The position numbers and the translations under genes are program-made. The notes under the pieces were generated by a model, which searched no databases, was not told the DNA's origin, and saw only the letters and a program-made list of their open reading frames with translations. From the NCBI GenBank assembly GCA_013001695.1, contig JABDMC010000135.1, forward strand, positions 1 through 34,012: a DNA stretch of 34,012 nt, in the 5' to 3' direction. Each line of letters opens with the position of its first letter. Within the stretch, counting starts at the first letter, position 1. Origin of the DNA: Akkermansiaceae bacterium (lineage in GTDB: Bacteria > Verrucomicrobiota > Verrucomicrobiia > Verrucomicrobiales > Akkermansiaceae). Shown piece by piece: positions 27,888 to 34,012 of the stretch.

Positions 27888-29578
27888 TTGATTACGACGG
27901 AATACAGTTCAACGACTTCATCAGCGAGCGGATCATGTCCGTCCTGGTCGAGTGCGACGCATCGCTCGGCGAGCTGGCCCACGACCAGATCCCGAACCGC
28001 GTTTCCCGCTCCATGTTCATGGCGGCCGCGGCGAAGGTGAACGGCCTTCCCTTTCTTCCCAAGGTCGCGGAATTCTGCGACGCGGCCCTCCTCGAGAACT
28101 GCGACACGGCGGTCCTGACCCGCGGGGGGTTCACGCCCATCGCGACCCACGGCAGCCGCCTCGTGGTCGCGATCTCGAACCCGTGGAGCCCGCTCCCGGA
28201 CGAATACCTTTCGCCCCGCTTCCCGAACCTGCAGATCTGCAAGATCGTCACGCTGAGCAGCGAGATCAGCCGGGCCATCGAGCGGGTGGCCACCACCGCG
28301 GGGCCGAACCGCTCGGCCCTCGAGGAGATCGATGTCGAGGACAGCGACGACGGCCTCCAGGACTTCGACGTCACCACCGATTACGAGGAGCCCATCGCGC
28401 AACTGGCCGCCAACGTCCTCGCCACCGCGGTCAAGATGCGGGCCTCCGACATCCACTTCAAGGTCGAGAAGGACAGCTTCTACTACAGCCTGCGGATCGA
28501 CGGCGACCTCGGCGACAAGGTCGAGCTGCCCATGAAGCTCAAGGACCGCATCGACGCCTTCTTCCTGAACCTCATGAAGCTCCCCACCGAGACCCGCAAC
28601 ACCAAGCCGGGAATCTCGGGACGCTTCACGCTGGCGTACTACCACCGCCCGATCGACATCCGCTACGAGCGCCACCGCACCTACCGCGGATATCACGTCA
28701 CGATGCGTCTGCTCGACAAGAGCAACATCAACGTGAAGCTCGGGAAGGGGTCGCTGGCGTTCGACGACGAAACGCTCTTCGAGCTCTCCCGGGTCATGAA
28801 GATCCCGGCGGGAATCATCGTGATGAGCGGCCCGACCGGGTCGGGAAAGTCCACCACCCTCAACGCCATGTTGCGGGAGTTGAACCGCCCCGAGGTCAAT
28901 ATCCTGACGCTCGAGAATCCGGTCGAGGACGAGATCAGCGGCGTCACCCACTGCGACCTCAAGAGCCCCGCGGAATTCAAGCCCATGATCTCGAGTTTCA
29001 TGCGGAGTGACCCCGACATCATCCTCATGGGGGAGGTCCGGGACATCGAGTCCGCGGAGCTCGCCATCGAGGCCGCGGTCACCGGCCACAAGGTCCTCAC
29101 CACGATCCACTGCCCGCGGGCCTCGCAGATCATCGAGCGATTCGAGCAACTGGGCATCGAGCGCTGGAAGATCGCCCAGACGTTGAAGGCCGCCTGCGCG
29201 CAACGGCTTCTCAAGGTCCTCTGCAACCACTGCAAGGTTCCGCAGCACGGGGTCAGCGAGACCGACCGGCGCACCTTCAACCTCGACGAATCGTGGGCCT
29301 CCAAGGAGCTCTTCGAGGGCCGCCCCGGCGGCTGCGCGGAGTGCCGCAACACCGGCTACACCGGCCGGACCGCCATCCTCGAGATCATTCCGATCACCCC
29401 CAAGGTGTCCGACGCGCTTTCGAAGGGGGAAATGAGCCCCTACGACCTCGAGATGCAGCTCTACAAGGAGGGAAGACTCCCGAACCTCCGCCGCAACGGC
29501 CTGCGCGCCCTCGAATCCGGCATCACCGATTTGAAGGCCGTCAGCAAAGTGATCGACATGACTTATTCCGATGAGTGA
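27884..29578 (+). CDS. PilB/GspE-type assembly ATPase
   Basis: The product is 564 residues, the usual length of the family. The N-terminal T2SSE_N-like domain (about 1-150) is followed by MRASDIHFKVEKDSFYYSLR, Walker A GPTGSGKST (316-324), an Asp box (TLENPVEDEI), Walker B IILMGEVRD (379-387, E384) and the His box TGHKVLTTIH. A zinc-binding tetracysteine motif, C447-x2-C450 and C484-x2-C487, is typical of PilB/GspE. It hydrolyses ATP in the cytoplasm to power subunit insertion. The start ATG overlaps the previous TGA; its end overlaps the platform gene by eight bases. The presence of both this ATPase and a PilT-like one favours a dynamic pilus over a pure secretion system. Confidence 0.94.
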   Translation: MIDYDGIQFNDFISERIMSVLVECDASLGELAHDQIPNRVSRSMFMAAAAKVNGLPFLPKVAEFCDAALLENCDTAVLTRGGFTPIATHGSRLVVAISNPWSPLPDEYLSPRFPNLQICKIVTLSSEISRAIERVATTAGPNRSALEEIDVEDSDDGLQDFDVTTDYEEPIAQLAANVLATAVKMRASDIHFKVEKDSFYYSLRIDGDLGDKVELPMKLKDRIDAFFLNLMKLPTETRNTKPGISGRFTLAYYHRPIDIRYERHRTYRGYHVTMRLLDKSNINVKLGKGSLAFDDETLFELSRVMKIPAGIIVMSGPTGSGKSTTLNAMLRELNRPEVNILTLENPVEDEISGVTHCDLKSPAEFKPMISSFMRSDPDIILMGEVRDIESAELAIEAAVTGHKVLTTIHCPRASQIIERFEQLGIERWKIAQTLKAACAQRLLKVLCNHCKVPQHGVSETDRRTFNLDESWASKELFEGRPGGCAECRNTGYTGRTAILEIIPITPKVSDALSKGEMSPYDLEMQLYKEGRLPNLRRNGLRALESGITDLKAVSKVIDMTYSDE

Positions 29579-30731
29579 TACCACCGCCACCGCCAGCCCG
29601 CCGCCCATGTCCGCTTCCCAGGAGCGGGCCAAGACCGCCGTGGACCGGAAGGCCGCCAAGAAGGCCGCCCAGAAGCCCAAGAAGAAGGCCCACTTCAAGA
29701 AGAAGGAGCTGGTCCACATGTTCCGCGGCCTCGCCTCCATGCTGCGGGCCCAGATCAACACCTCCGACGCGCTCAAGTACTACAGCATGGGCCTCCCGAA
29801 CAAGGTCCTCGCCGACACCCTTCACAAGATCCGCCTCGACACGGACGCCGGCATCTCCATTCACGAGGCCTTCAAGCGGACGAAGCGCTTCGATGACATG
29901 ACCGTCGGCCTCATCCAGGCCGGCAGCGACTCCGGCCAGCTCCACCGCGCCTTCTCCGAGCTCTCGACGCGGATCAAGTCGGACCTCCACTTCAAGAAGC
30001 AGGTCAAGAAGGCGGTCCTGATGCCGAGCATCGTGATCTCGGTCCTGATCGGGGCCTTCATCATCTCGCAGGTGAAGATCACGCCGCAGGTCGAGGACAT
30101 GCTGCTCGGCGTCGGCCAGCAGCCGGACGGCCTGACCGCCATCGCCTTCTCGATGAGTCACCTCACCCAGAAGGCGTGGCCCATCGTGGTCCTGTCCCTC
30201 ATCACCTTCATCGTGGTGGTGTGGCGGGTCCCGAAGGTGCGCAACACCATCCTCATCGTCATGATGTCGAAGTGGAGGCTCCTGAACTCCCTCGTGATGA
30301 GCCTCCGCCAGATGACCTTTCTCTCCACCATGGAGCTCCTCTACTCGAACGGCATCAACCTCGCGAAGTCGATCCGCGTCGCGGCGAACTCCATCAAGCA
30401 AACGCCCCTCTACGAGGAGACCCTCAAGGCCGCCGACCAGTACGAGAACTCGGGCGTGCCGCTCTCCACGGCCTTCAGCAAGTACACCTCCGTCGACGAG
30501 CAGGTCGTCCACATGCTCTCGATCGGCGAGCGCTCGGCCTCCATCGACAGCCAGTTGAACATGCTCGCGGAAATGTACGAGGAGGAATCCGAGAGTCACA
30601 TGAACGACTTCACCCAGGTCCTGAACTTCCTGGTGCTGTTGATCGCGGTGACGCTCATCGGGGCCGTTTTCGTCAGCACCTTCCTGCCCATCTTCCTGAT
30701 GGGGCCGAAGATGATGCAGAGCGCCATGTAG
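29571..30731 (+). CDS. PilC/GspF inner-membrane platform protein
   Basis: The product is 386 residues. The cytoplasmic N-terminus is Lys/Ala-rich (about 24-46). Two GspF domains are visible: the first from FRGLASMLRAQINTSDALKY (about 51-70), the second from LRQMTFLSTMELLYSNGINL (about 244-263). Three membrane stretches (about 150-168, 203-220, 354-378) fit the family topology. It forms the platform that the PilB-like ATPase turns or pushes. The start overlaps the ATPase gene by eight bases; an ATG at 29607 is a possible internal start that would shorten the N-terminus by 12 residues. The family call is firm. Confidence 0.92.
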   Translation: MSDTTATASPPPMSASQERAKTAVDRKAAKKAAQKPKKKAHFKKKELVHMFRGLASMLRAQINTSDALKYYSMGLPNKVLADTLHKIRLDTDAGISIHEAFKRTKRFDDMTVGLIQAGSDSGQLHRAFSELSTRIKSDLHFKKQVKKAVLMPSIVISVLIGAFIISQVKITPQVEDMLLGVGQQPDGLTAIAFSMSHLTQKAWPIVVLSLITFIVVVWRVPKVRNTILIVMMSKWRLLNSLVMSLRQMTFLSTMELLYSNGINLAKSIRVAANSIKQTPLYEETLKAADQYENSGVPLSTAFSKYTSVDEQVVHMLSIGERSASIDSQLNMLAEMYEEESESHMNDFTQVLNFLVLLIAVTLIGAVFVSTFLPIFLMGPKMMQSAM

Positions 30732-30753
30732 GAAACAAGAGCCAGAGACAACC

Positions 30754-31173
30754 ATGCAACTCACGAAACTTGACCGCTGGATCCGGGAGCGCTTCATCTA
30801 CCGGACGCACATCTACACGATGCGTCTGCCCGATATCGGCGTGCCCGCCGGGGTCCGCATTGAGGAACTCGAAGAGAGTCCCACCCGGCGCTACCGGTTT
30901 CGCCTCGTCGCGAACGCGGATCGCGACGTGGAGTCGTTGCTCGAATCGCTTCGCGACGCCAACCAGATGTTCGCCACCCGCATCGTCGAATCGAACCCGT
31001 GGTACAAGGCCATCATCGCCCCGGAAGGCAAGAGCTTCTGCTTCCGCGTCTTCTGGTGGGGCCTCACCGTTCTCGGGGTGATGAGCCTGATCACCGCCGG
31101 GGGGGTGGTGCTTGCCGACGAGGCGCGTCGCGGCCAGATCATCGATGCCCTGAACCTGTTCCTGCACGGCTGA
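30754..31173 (+). CDS. Small single-pass membrane protein, unknown
   Basis: The product is 139 residues. A soluble N-terminal part (1-95, with ERFIYRTHIYTMRLPDIG and a mixed-charge helix at 56-72) is followed by one transmembrane helix (about 98-120) and a short tail. It lacks a signal peptide, so the N-terminus is probably cytoplasmic. It sits 22 bases after the platform gene and 67 bases before the pseudopilin, and is probably an accessory part of the machine. No family recognised. Confidence 0.65.
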   Translation: MQLTKLDRWIRERFIYRTHIYTMRLPDIGVPAGVRIEELEESPTRRYRFRLVANADRDVESLLESLRDANQMFATRIVESNPWYKAIIAPEGKSFCFRVFWWGLTVLGVMSLITAGGVVLADEARRGQIIDALNLFLHG

Positions 31174-31240
31174 GGTCCAGCCGGCCGGATTTCCCCGCCC
31201 CATGCCCACGCCCAACCCCAACCCCCCAACGCAACCAACA

Positions 31241-31651
31241 ATGAACACCCTCAACAACCAACCGCCGGGAACGCATCGCGGATTCACGCTGATCGAGATG
31301 ACGCTGGTCATCGCGATTCTCCTGGCCCTTGTCACCGCCTCGACCTACTTCGCCAACAACGTCGGCGACTGGCGCCGCGGCAAGCTGGCCAACGAGGCGC
31401 TGAACGAAGTCTACGCCGCGCAGCGCTCCTACCTCGCCGACAACCCGCGGACCCGGGTCGCCGACCTCACCGACGCCCAGGTGATCCCCTACCTGCCCAT
31501 GAGCGACGGGGCCTACCCCACCGTGCTCGATCTCGACGGAAACACCCTCGATTATGACATCACGGTCAGTCCCCCGGTCCTGATGAGCGGCGGGATTCCC
31601 TACGACCCCTCCGGCGCGGACGACGATTCGCTCTGGGACGTCGGCAAATGA
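31241..31651 (+). CDS. Pseudopilin (minor pilin), GspH/GspG-like
   Basis: The product is 136 residues from the ATG at 31241. An in-frame ATG at 31202 would add 13 Pro/Asn-rich residues, but that stretch looks like the C/A-rich leader seen before other genes here. The prepilin signal is a 14-residue leader ending Gly14, then FTLIEMTLVIAILLALVTAS with the conserved Glu at +5. The soluble part (LNEVYAAQRSYLADNPRTRV, then LDLDGNTLDYDITVSPPVLM) is small and acidic. It probably primes or caps the filament built from the main pilin at 17830, with which it shares only the N-terminal helix type. Confidence 0.85.
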   Translation: MNTLNNQPPGTHRGFTLIEMTLVIAILLALVTASTYFANNVGDWRRGKLANEALNEVYAAQRSYLADNPRTRVADLTDAQVIPYLPMSDGAYPTVLDLDGNTLDYDITVSPPVLMSGGIPYDPSGADDDSLWDVGK

Positions 31652-31655
31652 TGCG

Positions 31656-32153
31656 ATGACGAAGCGGCTTACGGTAGTGGTGATTGCCCTGGCGGGCTGC
31701 TTCGGCCCGCCCGGCAAGGCGCTTGCGGAACCGGTGGCCGCGGTGCCGGCGGAATTCGACTACGTCGGCACCTACCGCCTCGTGAAGAGGGTCAAGTTGC
31801 GCCATGCCGAGGTCTTTCCGGTGGCCATCCGCCCGGTCGACTACCGGGTCTACACCGACGGGATCACCCTCCGCCTCTACGGGAGCCAGGGGGACGGAGG
31901 GCACACCTCCTTCACGATCTATCGCAACGACGGGATCGTGCAGCGCCACAGCGATTCGGTGGTCGAGACGGTTCCCGGGATCCAGGCGCAATCGCTCGTG
32001 GGGCAGGTCCTCCGGCAGGTGTGCCTCACGGAACTCACCCTCACTCTCAACAAGATTCCCGCCCTTTCAGATGTCCTGGAAGTCACCTACGGGCGGCGCC
32101 TGCTTGAATTACCCCGGCCGCAGGATCCTCTTGCGGCGCAAATCGAAGAATAA
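31656..32153 (+). CDS. Exported protein or lipoprotein, unknown
   Basis: The product is 165 residues with an N-terminal signal (MTKRLTVVVIALAGC). Cys15 follows L-A-G, a valid lipobox, but cleavage after A24 (KALA) as an ordinary signal is also possible. The mature part is beta-rich (FDYVGTYRLVKRVKLRHAEV, ITLRLYGSQG, HTSFTIYRNDGIVQRH). Its TAA shares a base with the ATG of the next gene (TAATG), so translation is coupled. If it is a lipoprotein it could be a pilotin-like helper for the secretin; that is a guess from context only. Confidence 0.65.
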   Translation: MTKRLTVVVIALAGCFGPPGKALAEPVAAVPAEFDYVGTYRLVKRVKLRHAEVFPVAIRPVDYRVYTDGITLRLYGSQGDGGHTSFTIYRNDGIVQRHSDSVVETVPGIQAQSLVGQVLRQVCLTELTLTLNKIPALSDVLEVTYGRRLLELPRPQDPLAAQIEE

Positions 32154-33124
32154 TGAACAAGACTGCCGACCCGCCCCAGCCTGCCAGCACCTCCCGTGGA
32201 AATTCCGGAAATGATGACGAGGCGGCCTGCGCGACCCACGCGACCGTGGCGTGCACCACCTGCAACCTCTACAAGTGGTACCCGCCGCTGTTGCTCCTGA
32301 GCACCATCATGGCGGGGGTCTTCTGCTGCCTGTACCTGACGAAGCCGGTGTTCCTGGCGCCGTCCGGGGACGGCTATCCCGGCGCGGTGAGCCCCGCCGT
32401 GGAGACGATGCCCTCGCCGCTCGAGGAGGACGACCTCGAGCCCAAGACGGCGCAGATTCCGGCCCGGATGAATCCGGAGATGGGAGCGCTTCCGGGCGAA
32501 AGCAGGGCCGAGCCCCCCGCGGTGGCCGGGCTGCAGCCCCTCATCACGACTCCCCGGCCGCAGGGCCTCTTCCGGCCCCTCGCGCCCGCCGCGGCCCCCG
32601 ATCCGGAGGATACCCCCGAACCCCTGATCGTGATGGGCGGGGAGAGCGAACCGATCCGCATCCAGCGGACCGCGCCGATTCAACCGATGCGCATCGTGCG
32701 GCGCATTCCGGATCCCGTGGAAGAGCGGACGCCGCAGCCCGAACCGGCGGACCAGCCCGAACCGGCCGCTCCGTCCGGCGAGCCCGTCGTGGCCGGCCCG
32801 CCCGCCGAGTCCGGCCCGCCCCCGGCCGGGGAGGGGGAGGAGGCGTCCCTGGCGGCGTCGACCTTCGACCGCGCTCCGCTTTTGACCGGCCCGATCCTCT
32901 CCCCGGAATCGGCGGACTCCTCCGCCACCCCGGGTCCCGTGGCGGACGCCGGACCACCCACCGGCAGCGACCGGCCCGTGGACGTGGCGGGCCCGCCGGA
33001 AACCCCGGCCGCCCCCGAGTCACAGTATGAGATCGCGGCCTCGTTCATGAGCGAGTTCGCCTCCCGTCCCGAGGAGGTCGCCAGCATCGACCGGGATGAC
33101 CCGCAGTTCACCGCGATTCCCTGA
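32153..33124 (+). CDS. Membrane-anchored proline-rich protein with N-terminal CxxH/CxxC motif
   Basis: The product is 323 residues. The short N-terminus holds a possible zinc site, C26-x2-H29 and C34-x2-C37, just before one transmembrane helix (about 44-65). The remaining ~255 residues are Pro/Ala/Glu-rich and probably extended in the periplasm, as in TonB or GspC-like spanning proteins. A short ordered end (SQYEIAASFMSEFASRPEEV) may bind a partner. The start overlaps the previous stop by one base (TAATG). It has no recognised family. Membrane anchoring is clear; a role in bridging the inner and outer membranes is inferred. Confidence 0.65.
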   Translation: MNKTADPPQPASTSRGNSGNDDEAACATHATVACTTCNLYKWYPPLLLLSTIMAGVFCCLYLTKPVFLAPSGDGYPGAVSPAVETMPSPLEEDDLEPKTAQIPARMNPEMGALPGESRAEPPAVAGLQPLITTPRPQGLFRPLAPAAAPDPEDTPEPLIVMGGESEPIRIQRTAPIQPMRIVRRIPDPVEERTPQPEPADQPEPAAPSGEPVVAGPPAESGPPPAGEGEEASLAASTFDRAPLLTGPILSPESADSSATPGPVADAGPPTGSDRPVDVAGPPETPAAPESQYEIAASFMSEFASRPEEVASIDRDDPQFTAIP

Positions 33125-33150
33125 GCATCGACCCTCGTCCCCTGTTCCCC

Positions 33151-33633
33151 ATGAAGAAGTTACTCGTTCAAATTATCGGAAGCAGCGTGCTGCTGGGCCT
33201 CATGGCAGGTTCCGTCGCGCTCCACTACGCGCACATTTCGGCTGCCCGGGAGATGGGAGCCACCGCCACCTGGGCGGGCGATCCGGACAGCGGTCCGATC
33301 ATCGAAATCGCGCAGGAACGCCCCTCGCCCCTCGCCGGCCTGCGCCGGCCGAGCGAGAGCGCCCGGGATGGAATCGAGGTCCAGACGGTCGCGGCGATGC
33401 AACTCGTCCTCGAAGAGCTGCGGGACTTGCGCGAGGAAAACCAGTCCCTCCGCACCCAGATGAGATCCGAGGCGGACTCCCTGCGCGACCAGGTTTCGGA
33501 ATTCAACCGCGACATCACGGAACTCCAGTTCCGGGTCGATTCCCATAGCGAATCGTTCCGGCCGCTGCGGGTCGCCCCCGACCGGTTCGCGCGCCGCGAA
33601 GCGGCGCACCCGTTGCTTCCGCCGAAGCGCTAG
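33151..33633 (+). CDS. Membrane-anchored coiled-coil protein, unknown
   Basis: The product is 160 residues. An N-terminal transmembrane helix (about 5-25, IGSSVLLGLMAGSVAL) is followed by a linker and a coiled-coil (about 81-132, with heptads such as LEELRDLREENQSLRTQM). The C-terminus is basic. It is the last gene of the cluster, 26 bases after its neighbour, and is followed by a hairpin. It is probably a periplasmic structural or tethering part of the machine. No family recognised. Confidence 0.65.
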   Translation: MKKLLVQIIGSSVLLGLMAGSVALHYAHISAAREMGATATWAGDPDSGPIIEIAQERPSPLAGLRRPSESARDGIEVQTVAAMQLVLEELRDLREENQSLRTQMRSEADSLRDQVSEFNRDITELQFRVDSHSESFRPLRVAPDRFARREAAHPLLPPKR

Positions 33634-33640
33634 CTAGCCC

Positions 33641-33670
33641 GCATGTTTCACGAAGTGAAGCATGCGTTTT
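33641..33670 (+). terminator. Probable terminator of the pilus/secretion operon
   Basis: GCATGTTTCAC (33641-33651) pairs with GTGAAGCATGC (33655-33665) over 11 base pairs with one G-U wobble and a three-base loop, followed by GTTTT. It lies eight bases after the last stop codon of the locus. Confidence 0.65.
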
Positions 33671-33833
33671 GCGAATGTTTCTGACGATGAATGCCATGAT
33701 TCGCAAAACCGACCATGAGGAAGTGGCCCAAAGTGGACCTTCCAGGTGCTGCGGGGTTAGCCCCGATAGCCCCGACTTGTCGGGGCGTATCGTCCCCCGC
33801 GTTCGCGGGGGCGGAAATTTCATGAAGTTTCCG
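33666..33833. repeat. Array of perfect or near-perfect hairpins in non-coding DNA
   Basis: Four inverted repeats follow one another. GTTTTGCGAAT (33666-33676) pairs with ATTCGCAAAAC (33699-33709). A hairpin spans 33765-33791 (GATAGCCCCGAC / GTCGGGGC-GTATC). CCCCCGCG-TT-CGCGGGGG lies at 33794-33811. A 22-bp palindrome centred on TTCATGAA lies at 33812-33833. No gene is convincing here. Confidence 0.75.
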
Positions 33834-34012
33834 GGCTAGTGTGGTGTCCCGTAAGTAATGCAACATGATGCGCGAGGATGATTTTCCAAATTCAAGGCGC
33901 TCCGAAGGAGTGAATCGAGATTCACGACTGAGGAGGAACGAAGAAGTTGGGAAACCAGGCCGCGCTTCGACCTTCCCCGCGAACGAAGTGAGCCACTTTT
34001 TGAAACTCTGAA
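33834..34012. repeat. Dyad-symmetric non-coding sequence at window end
   Basis: No gene is seen. A perfect GTGAATC-GA-GATTCAC palindrome (33910-33925) is the centre of a wider imperfect dyad whose outer arms are TTTTCCAAATTC (33882-33893) and GAAGTTGGGAAA (33943-33954). The symmetry suggests a mobile or REP-like non-coding element that may be present elsewhere in the genome. Confidence 0.45.

Noticed and set aside
27842-29776. 644-codon minus-strand frame opposite the PilB-like ATPase
   Set aside because: The sense strand encodes complete ATPase motifs; this frame has none.
33515-33866. Two minus-strand frames at the end of the window
   Set aside because: They run through the hairpin array, and their apparent protein sequence only reflects the inverted repeats.

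Overview
The window is about 34 kb of GC-rich, gene-dense bacterial chromosome. It most resembles the phylum Verrucomicrobiota. The reasons are a DUF1080 secreted protein, a secreted protein with a carboxy-terminal domain of the kind seen in verrucomicrobial exported proteins, a monomeric NADP-isocitrate dehydrogenase, start codons that mostly lack Shine-Dalgarno sequences, and a divergent type IV pilus/type II secretion locus. This placement is inference; no rRNA or marker gene is present to prove it.

Left half (1-17.4 kb): mixed metabolic genes. A truncated serine hydrolase (minus) diverges from a secreted protein built of three ~150-residue repeats, which runs tail-to-tail into icd; the two stop codons share a CTAG. 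A DUF1080 protein follows, then a 550-bp gap full of GC-rich palindromic repeats, then a MYG1-family gene. A three-gene sugar ABC importer (rbsB-rbsA-rbsC order, minus strand) comes next; its permease carries an extra extracytoplasmic domain. It diverges from aroE, which is followed by two small exported proteins, a lone fdhD (minus), and ppdK, whose product has a histone-like Lys/Arg/Ala tail. A strong intrinsic terminator closes ppdK.

Right half (17.4-33.7 kb): one long plus-strand locus for a pilus-like or secretion machine. It begins with an AT-rich leader and a free-standing pilin with its own terminator. Next come an ABC ATPase, an ABC-type permease and a His/Cys-rich exported protein, then a PilT-like ATPase, a PilM/PilN-like protein, PilO-like and PilP-like proteins, a secretin, an unknown protein, a PilB/GspE ATPase, a PilC/GspF platform protein, a second pseudopilin and several small membrane or exported proteins with no recognised family. 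Many of these genes overlap by 1-8 bases, so they are probably co-transcribed. The order pilin, ABC transporter, M/N, O, P, Q recalls the Myxococcus xanthus pilA-pilGHI-pilD-pilMNOPQ cluster. No prepilin peptidase gene is visible.

The locus ends in a hairpin-rich non-coding stretch (33.64-34.0 kb). No tRNA, rRNA, CRISPR array, transposase or phage gene was seen.
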